Made by a program: the position numbers and the translations under genes
Notes under the pieces: generated by a model
What the model was told of the DNA's origin: nothing
Databases searched by the model: none
The model's input: the letters and a program-made list of their open reading frames with translations, nothing else
Source: a virus
Reading direction: 5' to 3' (one strand)
DNA length: 64,000 nt
Virus record (IMG/VR): IMGVR_UViG_3300049212_000062
Location: 1 to 64,000 of that record
In this document: in pieces, positions 38,259-46,326 of the stretch
Position numbering within the stretch: position 1 is the first letter of the stretch
How the letters are laid out: each line of letters begins with the position of its first letter

Positions 38259-40293
38259 CGCGCTCGGAATGTTCTGGGAGGACATACCCGTCAAAGCCGC
38301 ACGCGGCGAACGCGGCCCGCGCATCATCCCGCCAACGCCCGACACCGGCTGGCAGCCGCCGCGCTACCTGCCGGACCTGTCGCGCGCACGTGTCATTTCC
38401 ATTGACCTGGAGACCAAAGACCCGGAGCTGACCGACTACAAAGACGACGACGGCAACGAGGTCAAGGGCAAGGGCCCCGGCTGGGCGCGCGGCGTGGGCC
38501 ATATCGTCGGCATTGCTGTCGGCGCGGACGGTGGCGGGCGGTGGTACTTCCCGATTCGCCACGAGGTAGAGCCCGAGTACAACTGGGATCCTGCGACCGT
38601 GCTGGCGTGGGCGGCTGAACAACTGGGCCGGGCACACCAGCCGAAGGTCGGCGCCAACATCATCTACGACGTTGGCTGGCTGAAGCACGAAGGCGTAGAG
38701 GTGCGCGGCACCCTGTACGACGTGCAACACGCCGAAGCACTGCTGGACGAACGGGCGCAGGTCAACCTCGAAACGCTGGGTCAGAAGTACCTGGGCGAAG
38801 GCAAGGACTCGCGCATCCTCTACGACTGGTGTGCACGCGCCTACGGCGGGCCGGCAAGCCCGGTGCAGCGGAAGAATATCTACCGCACGTCGCCGCGCCT
38901 GTCGGGCCCGTATGCTGAGTCAGACGCGGACCTGCCGCTGCGTGTCATTGAACAGCAGTGGCCGCTCTTGGTGCGCGACGGCCTGCTGGACCTGTTCCAC
39001 ATCGAGTGCCGGCTAACGCCGTTGCTCATTGCCATGCGGTTCGCTGGCGTGCGCGTGCACATCCCGCGCGCCGAAGCCCTGTATGAGACGCTCGGCGAGC
39101 GCGCCAAGAAGGCGAACGAAGCGCTGAACGAGATGGCCGGCAGTGTGGTCAATGTCGACAGTGCGGAAACCATTGTGCGGGCGTTCGACAAGCTGGGCGT
39201 CCCGTACCCCAAGACGGCCAAGGGCAAGGCAAGCTTCCGGAAAGAGTTCTTAGAAGAGCTAGACCATCCGGTCGGCGCTGCGATCCGCGATGTGCGCAAG
39301 CTGGAGAAGCTGAAGAACGTGTTCGTTCGCAGCTACATCCTCAACGCCCAGCGCGCCGGCATGGTCTACGGTCAGTTCCACAACCTGCGCAGTGACCAGT
39401 CGGGCACCCGCAGCGGCCGGTTCAGCGGCAGCACACCAAACCTGCAGAACCTGCCAAGCCGCGACGAAGAGCTGGCGCCGCTGGTGCGCGGGCTGTTCAT
39501 CCCCGATGACGGTCACAAGCAATGGCGTCGGTACGACTACTCGCAGATCGAGTACCGGTTCTTGATCCACTTTGCAGTGGGGCCGGGCAGCGACGACGCG
39601 CGCAGCCGCTTCATCGCCAACCCCGCAACCGACTACCACGAGTGGACGCTCGACCTCGTGGCACCTGTCGCCGGCTGGGACATCAGCACCAAGGACAAGC
39701 GCAAGCACCGCCGCAAGCCAATCAAGAATATCAACTTCGGCCTGATCTACGGCATGGGCGTCGACAAGCTGGCGCGCAGCTTGGGCCTCACCAAGAAGGA
39801 AGGTAAGAACCTCTTCAAGGTTTACCACACGGCCGTCCCGTTTGCGCAGGCCACCATGGAGGACTGCATTCAAGAGGCCCAGCGCACCGGCACCGTGCGC
39901 ACGATCCTGAACCGTGCCAGCCGCTTCGACTTGTGGGAGCCGGCCGGGTGGGAGAACGAAGGCGTCGCCCTGCCCTACACCGCCGCGCTCAACAAGTACG
40001 GCAACAACATCGAGCGGGCGCACACGCACAAGGCGCTGAACCGCAAGCTGCAAGGCAGCGCGGCGGACCTGATGAAGAAAGCAATGCTGCGCTGCTGGGA
40101 AGAGGGCGTGTTCGACGTCACCGGCGTGCCCCGCCTCACGGTGCACGACGAGCTGGACTTCAGCGACACTGGCGCACCCGGCACCGAAGAGGCCTTCGCA
40201 TACATGCAGCACGTCATGGAGACGGCAATTCCGCTGCGCATCCCGGTGCGGGCCGACATGGAGATCGGGCCTGACTGGGGACACTGCGAGTGA
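38248..40293 (+). CDS. polA: DNA polymerase, family A
   Basis: 681 residues. The N-terminal 3'-5' exonuclease has VISIDLETKDP (Exo I) and VGANIIYDVGWL (Exo II). The polymerase has RRYDYSQIEYR near 430 (motif A), KNINFGLIYGMG near 492 (motif B) and VHDELDF near 632 (motif C). It is the replicative polymerase, presumably with the adjacent sliding clamp. Its ATG lies inside the end of the HNH gene. No 5'-nuclease domain, as usual in phage enzymes. Confidence 0.95.
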   Translation: MRADALGMFWEDIPVKAARGERGPRIIPPTPDTGWQPPRYLPDLSRARVISIDLETKDPELTDYKDDDGNEVKGKGPGWARGVGHIVGIAVGADGGGRWYFPIRHEVEPEYNWDPATVLAWAAEQLGRAHQPKVGANIIYDVGWLKHEGVEVRGTLYDVQHAEALLDERAQVNLETLGQKYLGEGKDSRILYDWCARAYGGPASPVQRKNIYRTSPRLSGPYAESDADLPLRVIEQQWPLLVRDGLLDLFHIECRLTPLLIAMRFAGVRVHIPRAEALYETLGERAKKANEALNEMAGSVVNVDSAETIVRAFDKLGVPYPKTAKGKASFRKEFLEELDHPVGAAIRDVRKLEKLKNVFVRSYILNAQRAGMVYGQFHNLRSDQSGTRSGRFSGSTPNLQNLPSRDEELAPLVRGLFIPDDGHKQWRRYDYSQIEYRFLIHFAVGPGSDDARSRFIANPATDYHEWTLDLVAPVAGWDISTKDKRKHRRKPIKNINFGLIYGMGVDKLARSLGLTKKEGKNLFKVYHTAVPFAQATMEDCIQEAQRTGTVRTILNRASRFDLWEPAGWENEGVALPYTAALNKYGNNIERAHTHKALNRKLQGSAADLMKKAMLRCWEEGVFDVTGVPRLTVHDELDFSDTGAPGTEEAFAYMQHVMETAIPLRIPVRADMEIGPDWGHCE

Positions 40294-40294
40294 G

Positions 40295-40318
40295 AGATGT
40301 AACAAATGTAACGTCGAC
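40295..40318 (+). promoter_or_regulatory. Conserved 24-bp element, copy 2
   Basis: AGATGTAAC-AAATGTAAC-GTCGAC, matching 16490-16513 at 21 of 24 positions and, like it, ending directly before a -35 box. It begins one base after the polymerase stop codon. Confidence 0.7.
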
Positions 40319-40348
40319 TTGCTCAAGAGGCACCGACCGCTCTACATT
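40319..40348 (+). promoter_or_regulatory. Promoter downstream of polA
   Basis: TTGCTC (40319-40324), 18-base spacer, TACATT (40343-40348), 25 bases before the start of an 85-residue gene. The region CTACATTAGAGxCAT recurs at 40668-40682 before the next gene. Confidence 0.65.
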
Positions 40349-40373
40349 AGAGCCATCGCAACCGGAGACCTAC

Positions 40374-40631
40374 ATGCAAGCCTTTAACCACCCGAACGAA
40401 ATGATTCGCGCAGCCGACCTGCGTGGTCCTGCTGACCTGTATGCAGCCTTGCTGACGGTCAAGAACGGTTTCGGCAACGGCTCGATCCTGGGTTGCTACT
40501 GCATCACCAAGGCGCAAGCGAAGGCCGCCGGCATCGAGTGGCAGTTCGTGGTTGACTCTTGCAACGTGCTGAACCTCAACCTCAGCAATCGCGCCGGCCG
40601 CCGTGGGCACAGCATCGACAACCTGGGGTAA
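40374..40631 (+). CDS. Small unknown protein
   Basis: 85 residues with GGAGA before ATG 40374 and its own promoter. Helical first half (IRAADLRGPADLYAALLTV) and a glycine-rich turn (GFGNGSILGCYCI). Possibly a regulator or host-takeover factor given its private promoter. No family recognised. Confidence 0.65.
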   Translation: MQAFNHPNEMIRAADLRGPADLYAALLTVKNGFGNGSILGCYCITKAQAKAAGIEWQFVVDSCNVLNLNLSNRAGRRGHSIDNLG

Positions 40632-40645
40632 GTAGAATTCCTGGG

Positions 40646-40674
40646 TAGGCGATGCGTCTAGCATCACCTACATT
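40646..40674 (+). promoter_or_regulatory. Possible promoter
   Basis: TACATT (40669-40674) with a poor -35 (TAGGCG, 40646-40651) at 17 bases. It is included because eleven bases around the -10 repeat those of the 40343 promoter. Confidence 0.45.
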
Positions 40675-40705
40675 AGAGGCATACAACAGGAGCCGGTTCC
40701 TAACT

Positions 40706-41071
40706 ATGAAAGCGAGGCTTACGATGCGTGAATCACAGCGCGCCTACAGCGAGGGCTACGCGCCCGAAACCAACCTGCGTGAAGGCAGCGGTTTCCGGGC
40801 CCCCAGCCGCCAGGGGCGCCCTACCCCTTGCCCACGGCGCAAACGCGCAGCCACGGCCCGGCCAGCCCGGTTCGCGCCCTACCTGTGGGCATTTGGCTTG
40901 CTGGTGTTGCTGTGGACGCTGGGTGCCGCTGTTGGGCTGTGGCTGCGGGACGTCCGACCGGTGGACACTTCCGCTTACTGCGCAGCCGTGTACGCGGGGC
41001 AGATCCCCGACTGGCGGCACACCTACGCCCAGCAGTGCGCCGGGCCCAAGCTCAAGACGTCGCGTAGCTGA
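40706..41071 (+). CDS. Single-span membrane protein
   Basis: 121 residues, last gene of the rightward block. A basic N-terminal half (SRQGRPTPCPRRKRAATARP) faces a single membrane helix at about 71-92 (LWAFGLLVLLWTLGAAVGLW), then a short cysteine-containing outer domain (DTSAYCAAVYAG, AQQC). It could be a superinfection-exclusion or lysis-inhibition factor, but there is no direct evidence. ATG 40706 has AGGAG 13 bases upstream. Its last 20 bp overlap the endolysin gene on the other strand. Confidence 0.55.
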   Translation: MKARLTMRESQRAYSEGYAPETNLREGSGFRAPSRQGRPTPCPRRKRAATARPARFAPYLWAFGLLVLLWTLGAAVGLWLRDVRPVDTSAYCAAVYAGQIPDWRHTYAQQCAGPKLKTSRS

Positions 41072-41552
41072 GGCAGATGTCGCGCTCGGCTGCCCGGCGC
41101 TTGGACAAGCCCGGCAGCGGCACCAGCACGCCGGCGATACGGGCCTTGTCCCAGCGCGGCAGTTGATTGCACGCGCCGGCCCAGTCCTTCGCGGCCAGCA
41201 TGCGCGCAGCCGTCGACGCCTGCGGGTTGCAGGCGATGGTCGGGCCCAGGTTGTAGACTGCGTCACTGAACGCTGCCAGCACAGCCGGCGGGGCCTCGGG
41301 CGCGCAGCGGTCGACCTGCACCACCGCGCCCATCATGTCGGCGTCCAGGCGCGCCCGGCATTCTTCCAGGCTGTACACCTTGCCCTTGACCACATTGGTT
41401 GTTGACCCGTAGCACACCGTCAGGATGCCGGGCGGGTCGTAGTAGGCCACTTGCCGCAGGCCCTCGGCTGGCACAGCGAGTGCCGCCGCAACGGCCGCAG
41501 CGACCCCTAGGCGCTTCGCGCGGGGCGTCCGGGTGGGTTGGGCTTCGGTCAT
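41052..41552 (-). CDS. SAR endolysin, glycoside hydrolase 24 lysozyme
   Basis: 166 residues from ATG 41552, overlapping the holin gene by 4 bp. The catalytic triad follows the T4/P21 spacing E-x8-D-x5-T (Glu30, Asp39, Thr45) in AEGLRQVAYYDPPGILTVCYG. Residues 15-29 are an Ala/Val-rich, weakly hydrophobic N-terminal helix typical of a signal-arrest-release domain, so the enzyme would be exported by Sec and freed into the periplasm. It cuts peptidoglycan glycan chains. Confidence 0.92.
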   Translation of the reverse strand: MTEAQPTRTPRAKRLGVAAAVAAALAVPAEGLRQVAYYDPPGILTVCYGSTTNVVKGKVYSLEECRARLDADMMGAVVQVDRCAPEAPPAVLAAFSDAVYNLGPTIACNPQASTAARMLAAKDWAGACNQLPRWDKARIAGVLVPLPGLSKRRAAERDICLSYATS

Positions 41553-41776
41553 GGCTGCGTGCCCCCTGTGCCGTTGATTTGCTGGTCTAGCACCCGCACC
41601 ACGACGGCAGCAGCTCCGCACACGGCGCCGGCAGCCGCCAGCTTGCCACCGGCCGGGGCGTACTGGTTCGCCACAAGCTCGCCCGCCGACAGTACCGCGC
41701 CCACAGAGGCAAGGCGCACCGACCACGCCTTCTTGAGCACGTTCTTCCAGTTCGGGATCAGGTGCATCCTGCGCAT
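41549..41776 (-). CDS. Holin, two membrane helices
   Basis: 75 residues from ATG 41776 with a perfect AAGGAGG site. LIPNWKNVLKKAWSVRLA is a sequence seen at the start of a known phage holin-like family. Two hydrophobic segments follow (about 21-38 and 44-62), with a polar Gln/Asn-rich C-terminus. Adjacent to and overlapping the endolysin gene. With a SAR endolysin it would act as a pinholin or pore that collapses the membrane potential. Confidence 0.78.
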   Translation of the reverse strand: MRRMHLIPNWKNVLKKAWSVRLASVGAVLSAGELVANQYAPAGGKLAAAGAVCGAAAVVVRVLDQQINGTGGTQP

Positions 41777-41789
41777 GGTGCAGCCCTCC

Positions 41790-42242
41790 TTAGGCCCAGG
41801 GGATCGACAGCGCCGAGGTCGGGAACTTGACCGGGTCTCCGTTGGCAATGGAACGCGGTGTCGGCACACCGCCGCTGTCGACAATGGCGCCCCACATGAG
41901 CCGGTTCCCGCTGGTGACGGCGTCGTACGCTTCCCAGTAGGTCACCGTTCCCCATGCCCCGCCAGCGGTGCCGAAGTCGATGTCGGCGTTGTTGCTGGTC
42001 GTGCCGCTGGTGCCGCTGCTGGCGCTGGTGCTGCCTGCGCCTTGCGTGCCGCACCAGTCGGTGAGCGACGTTGGTACTTCGACGCGGGCGTAACCCGTGC
42101 CGCTCACCTCCGTGCCCGCCGTGGCCGCGTTGGGCGTTGTGGTCACCAGCGCAATGAACACAGATGTCGGCGGAGTGAACGTCTGGCCGCGCATGAGCCA
42201 GTCGATCAGGTTGTTCCGCAAGTAGTTCGTCAAACCAGCCAT
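41790..42242 (-). CDS. Minor tail or fibre-associated structural protein
   Basis: 150 residues. The pattern LTNYLRNNLIDWLMRGQTFTP, VFIALVTTTP, GTEVSGTGYARVEV, WGTVTYWEAYDA and RLMWGAIV is a widespread small phage virion protein, often beside fibre-tip genes. Beta-rich. Probably a component of the tail tip or receptor-binding complex. Confidence 0.75.
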   Translation of the reverse strand: MAGLTNYLRNNLIDWLMRGQTFTPPTSVFIALVTTTPNAATAGTEVSGTGYARVEVPTSLTDWCGTQGAGSTSASSGTSGTTSNNADIDFGTAGGAWGTVTYWEAYDAVTSGNRLMWGAIVDSGGVPTPRSIANGDPVKFPTSALSIPWA

Positions 42243-42251
42243 GTCAGCTCC

Positions 42252-42902
42252 TTACCATTCCACAACGCACACGCCGGGCGACCCGTCTTCCGGGCCGGGC
42301 GAGTGAAGACTTTCGTACGTGCCGCCGTAACCTTTGATACCGGCACCACCGCGACCACCCTTGCCGAAGCCTCGGATGATGCCGAAGTGGAAGATGTAGC
42401 GGCAGTAATGATCGTTGTCGTGGAAGACGGTCGGGGCGCCCGGCGGGAACGTTGCCGCGCCCGGGTTGCCCTTCGGCACGACCGCGTCATACCACACACC
42501 GGTCGGCGTGCCGCCAATCTGGCCGCCCGCACTGCTCATCAGTGTTCCGAAGCTGGTGGTGCCGCCCGTCGGTGTGCCGCTGGTGCCACCGGCACCGATG
42601 GTGACGTTGAACGCAGTGCCGGCGTCGTAGCCGGAGATCACGGCGCTGATCATTGGGGCATCGCCGCCCTCGCCACCAGCAAGCACGGTGCTGTCTTCGC
42701 CAAAGCCAACGTCCACGGCGGCATGCCCACGTCCACCACCGCCGCACAGCGTGACACGGAACCGGTTGATGCCAGCGGGTAGCGTGAACGTCCCGTTGCT
42801 GACGTACACCGTGCGACCACCGCGATTGTTGTAGTGGTCGATCATCGCGTTCATTGTCGCCGCCAGTACTGGGTCGGCGACTGCAACGTGGCTAAGAGGC
42901 AT
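42252..42902 (-). CDS. Glycine-rich adhesin or fibre tip protein
   Basis: 216 residues with many glycine runs (CGGGGRGHAAVDVGFG, GGEGGDAP, GAGGTSGTPTGGTT, GKGGRGGAGIKGYGG). This polyglycine-sandwich composition is seen in T4-like gp38 adhesins and related receptor-binding tips. It directly follows the tail tip protein J and overlaps its end by 11 bp. A likely receptor-binding determinant. Confidence 0.72.
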   Translation of the reverse strand: MPLSHVAVADPVLAATMNAMIDHYNNRGGRTVYVSNGTFTLPAGINRFRVTLCGGGGRGHAAVDVGFGEDSTVLAGGEGGDAPMISAVISGYDAGTAFNVTIGAGGTSGTPTGGTTSFGTLMSSAGGQIGGTPTGVWYDAVVPKGNPGAATFPPGAPTVFHDNDHYCRYIFHFGIIRGFGKGGRGGAGIKGYGGTYESLHSPGPEDGSPGVCVVEW

Positions 42903-45333
42903 ATACGTATCCCGGGTCTTGGTTCTCGCCTACCGTGCGGTCTTCGTTGGTGAAGAACCCGTAGCTGTCATGTTCCTCTTCCGACGCAGCATCGTATGCT
43001 GGTGTCTCGTCGGGCGCATAACGGCAGATCCGCTCTCCGTCATCTCCGCCGCCACCACCGCCCCCGCCACCATCGGCGGCATGTACACGGGCATCCTCCA
43101 CAACCGCCCGAATCTGCACCTCGTTGTTAGACTGCGGTGTGATAGAGACGATACGGCACAACTTCGCGTAAGCGTTCGCCGGGCCCATGGCAAACCGGGT
43201 GCGCTCACGGTCGGTGCCAGTGTAAATGTCAGCAGCCGGGTCGGGCGCTTCAAGGAAAACAAAAGAGCGCCGGGCTTCGCTGGGAGCAATCAAATACGGG
43301 CCATACACGTCGCCAGACGCGCCCTGGATGACTGCGTAGTTGTTGCCGACCGTCCACGACAGTTCTTCGGTAGACACCGCCGTTTGCGTTTCTTCAACGT
43401 AGTCTTCAATCTCACCGTTGACGCCCCAGCCCGCGATATCGTGCGCAACGCCAACGAGGTCACCGCAGCACGGGAGGTAGCCCTCCATCTCCGTCACGAA
43501 CGAAATGGCGACACGGCGGTACGTGGCGTCTGCCACCGTGTACAGTGCTTCGCGCGTCGCTTGCTTCAGGTTCGTGATGCCCATGTAACTGAGCTTGGCG
43601 GGCGAAGCCGGCGGGTCTTCCGAGTCGGGGTCGATAATGGTCAGCGTGTTGTTGCTTTCCACCTTGACCACAACGGTCGCTTCGCTCCACGTGGTCTCGT
43701 CGAAGTACGTAAGCTCCAGGCCGTCCGTGCTGTCGTCGGACAGCATGGTGTATTCAATGTTGAAGCTGCCGCGCTTGATGTTGCGCATGGTGAACAGCGC
43801 CACCGGCAGGTCTTGCAGCTCGTCTCGGATGAACGTAAACACGCTGCCGCGCATGAGCGGGCGGGCCCGGCCAGCGCGGGCAATGGCAGACAGCGCGGCC
43901 CACAGCGTGATCCGTTTGTCAAAGATGCCATTGAATTCGTCGCCCCGGTCTTCCCAGACCAGAGACAGCTCGTATAGCGTCTGCAGGTCGATGCGGTTGT
44001 CGGGCACCATGCCGCCGTAATCGCTGTTCCGCAGTGCGTCTGCCAGCGCCCACGCAGGATTCGACGTCTCTGCTGCCGCAGCCCAACCACCGCCGGGGCT
44101 CCACGACGGCAGCCACCGGCGAAGGATCAAGCTGATGCGGCGCTGGGACAGACCGCTCAGTTGGCTGGTGGCGCGAATGCGCAGCGCCATGAACGTCGCG
44201 CTGCTTTCCATCGGCGCGCCGCTGTTGAGGTACGCGCGCATGCCCAGCCATTGCAGGTCGTGGCCTGCGCGTGCGTTGTCGTCCCGCACGTCTTGGCGCG
44301 ACACGCGCACTTCGTAGCGGCCAGCGGCCACGGTGTATTTGTACGTGCGGCGGATGGGCTTGTTCGTGGACGCAGTCAGCGACTCGTTGCCAATCAACGT
44401 CCACACGCCGGCCACGCCACCCGCGTCGGTGATCTTCCGCGCCTCCACAAACCAGCTTGCAGACTTGGTGCCCAGCGTGCCATCGTCTTCGGCAAAGTAC
44501 AGGCCCTTCGGGCACGTGATGTCAATGCCGATGATGGTTGCACGCAAGCCAGGGCCACAGCACGCGAACGGCCCGATGTAGGCGCCGAACTCCATGTCTT
44601 GGCTGGCAACCTCAGGCGCGTTGACGACAGCGGGGTGCACCAGCGACAGCGGCGGGCCGAAGTTCGGACCGACGTACTGCATGGTGACTTCTTCGAAGTG
44701 CGAAATATCCGTGTCGTCAATCATCACCGTCTCGACGGTGAACTTGTCCATTTGCCCCAAGCAGAACAGGGCGTAGTAGAACTGATTGTCGTTGCCGTCA
44801 AACTCTGTGTAAGCCTGCGAAGCGAAGTCCGGCAGGATGATGTGACGCCCGTACAGCACGGGGATCGCTTGGCCGAGGCGCGCGGTGTTGCCTGCCAAAC
44901 TGATATTGTAGGTGGGCGACGGGCTCTGCGCGCCGTTGCTGAGGTCAGCCAGCGGCGCATAAGACGGTGCCGGCATCAGCCCGCTGGCAAGGAGCGCAAT
45001 GCCGACGAAGATCAGCGCCTGCGCGCCCGGCACGATGTAGCCGACGATGATCAGCACAACGCCGAGCACTTGCTGGCTTGCGTTGCCGCCACCCTTCGGC
45101 AACGTCACGTAGACCACATGATCGTCGCTGCTGGGAATCCAGTCCCAGTCGTCTTGAATGGCGAACTCGCCGTTGTACAGGCACAGCGTCGGCAGGTTGC
45201 TCTTCGGCGCCAGCTCGCGCAGCGACTGCCCCGCTTCGGCGCGGAACACCTCGCGATGCCCGACGTTCAGCACGCCGCTCGCGTGCACAACCACCGGGCC
45301 CAGTTGGCTGAGTTCGACTAGCTGGTGGTGCAT
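42892..45333 (-). CDS. Tail tip attachment protein, gpJ-like (with gpI-like N-terminus)
   Basis: 813 residues. ATG 45333 overlaps the NlpC/P60 gene. The N-terminal 110 residues resemble lambda gpI/J-type starts (FRAEAGQSLRELA, hydrophobic VLGVVLIIVGYIVPGAQALI). LGQAIPVLYGRHIILPDFAS is the conserved J segment. The body has the beta-sandwich domains of host-specificity proteins (RISLILRRWLPSW, YGGMVPDNRIDLQ). It ends near a Gly-rich loop (GGGGGGGDDGER). Forms the distal tail tip. Confidence 0.88.
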   Translation of the reverse strand: MHHQLVELSQLGPVVVHASGVLNVGHREVFRAEAGQSLRELAPKSNLPTLCLYNGEFAIQDDWDWIPSSDDHVVYVTLPKGGGNASQQVLGVVLIIVGYIVPGAQALIFVGIALLASGLMPAPSYAPLADLSNGAQSPSPTYNISLAGNTARLGQAIPVLYGRHIILPDFASQAYTEFDGNDNQFYYALFCLGQMDKFTVETVMIDDTDISHFEEVTMQYVGPNFGPPLSLVHPAVVNAPEVASQDMEFGAYIGPFACCGPGLRATIIGIDITCPKGLYFAEDDGTLGTKSASWFVEARKITDAGGVAGVWTLIGNESLTASTNKPIRRTYKYTVAAGRYEVRVSRQDVRDDNARAGHDLQWLGMRAYLNSGAPMESSATFMALRIRATSQLSGLSQRRISLILRRWLPSWSPGGGWAAAAETSNPAWALADALRNSDYGGMVPDNRIDLQTLYELSLVWEDRGDEFNGIFDKRITLWAALSAIARAGRARPLMRGSVFTFIRDELQDLPVALFTMRNIKRGSFNIEYTMLSDDSTDGLELTYFDETTWSEATVVVKVESNNTLTIIDPDSEDPPASPAKLSYMGITNLKQATREALYTVADATYRRVAISFVTEMEGYLPCCGDLVGVAHDIAGWGVNGEIEDYVEETQTAVSTEELSWTVGNNYAVIQGASGDVYGPYLIAPSEARRSFVFLEAPDPAADIYTGTDRERTRFAMGPANAYAKLCRIVSITPQSNNEVQIRAVVEDARVHAADGGGGGGGGGDDGERICRYAPDETPAYDAASEEEHDSYGFFTNEDRTVGENQDPGYVYAS

Positions 45334-45743
45334 TTGCTGACGTGCCGGAAGTAGGAGAGGTAACGCCAGCCCAGCATGCGCAGGTTGGAAGCTGGTGTGA
45401 ACATGACGCCCGTGCCTTCGATGCAGTGCAACACACCGAAGCCGCCGTTGGCGTAGATCCAAATGCCGATGTGGATAGGCAGCTTGTTGCGGCCCATGAG
45501 CACAAGGTCGCCTTCGAGCGGTGTGGTCACCTGCTGCCAGTGTTGGCGCTCTTCGTCGGCTTCGATGGCTTCGGCTGCAAGCCGCCAATCCTCATAGCTG
45601 TACCCGTGCCCGAGCGCGTGCATCTTGATGCCGTAGCGCACCTCCTGCACATAGCGGGCAAGGCCCCAGCAGTCGAATTCGTTAGGCCCCGTGGCGCCAA
45701 AGCTCCACGGTTTGCCGATGAGTTCAGATGCCCAGTGGCTCAT
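45318..45743 (-). CDS. Tail assembly protein, NlpC/P60 peptidase
   Basis: 141 residues. The catalytic Cys25 lies in NEFDCWGLARYVQ and the His91 in KLPIHIGIW, the NlpC/P60 arrangement of lambda gpK-type tail proteins. It may cleave peptidoglycan peptides during DNA entry. Overlaps the J gene by 16 bp and the DUF1833 gene by 4 bp. Confidence 0.9.
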   Translation of the reverse strand: MSHWASELIGKPWSFGATGPNEFDCWGLARYVQEVRYGIKMHALGHGYSYEDWRLAAEAIEADEERQHWQQVTTPLEGDLVLMGRNKLPIHIGIWIYANGGFGVLHCIEGTGVMFTPASNLRMLGWRYLSYFRHVSKCTTS

Positions 45744-46312
45744 CGCACCACCAATCCCGGGAAGCGCCGGGCAATGTAGTCAGACGCAGGGAAGCGCCGG
45801 TTGGTGAGGTCAGACAGCCCGGCACGCGCCACAAGGCTCGTCATGTCGCCACCAATGTTCCGCAGCGTCAGCGTCAGTGGCGGGTTCATGTGCGGGCCGC
45901 TCAGGTCACTGAGCAGGTATGGCCGCCAGATCATCGTGATGGGCACACGGCTTTCCTTGGCGCGGTCCAGGTACGGGATCAGCAGCCGCGACACGTTGTC
46001 GACACGCAGCTCTACCTCCGGCGTGCTGCTGACAGCTTCGGCTTCTGGCGGACGTGTGAACGAGAAGTAGCAAGGGCTGAACGTGACCTCTTCGCCGGCG
46101 TTGAGCGGTGCGTCGTCTTCCAGGTAGGCCAGGAGCTCTTGGTGGTCGTTAACCACACGCACCGGGATGGTGGAGCTGTTCTCGTCGATGAACGTTGGAT
46201 GCAACAGCTCAATCGTGTCGAACACAATGTCGTCAGTCGGCGCTGTTGCGTAGGCTGCCGCCAGCGCATCCGAGTAGGACACACCGCGACGGGGTGGGCG
46301 CATTGAAGGCAT
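45740..46312 (-). CDS. DUF1833 tail protein
   Basis: 190 residues. IELLHPTFIDENSSTIPVRV, EVELRVDNVSRLLIPYLD and RRFPASDYIARRFPGL match DUF1833 phage proteins, which lie between tape measure and J in many siphophages, often taking the lambda gpL position. Structural, in the distal tail. Confidence 0.85.
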   Translation of the reverse strand: MPSMRPPRRGVSYSDALAAAYATAPTDDIVFDTIELLHPTFIDENSSTIPVRVVNDHQELLAYLEDDAPLNAGEEVTFSPCYFSFTRPPEAEAVSSTPEVELRVDNVSRLLIPYLDRAKESRVPITMIWRPYLLSDLSGPHMNPPLTLTLRNIGGDMTSLVARAGLSDLTNRRFPASDYIARRFPGLVVR

Positions 46313-46326
46313 GGCGGGAGTATGCC

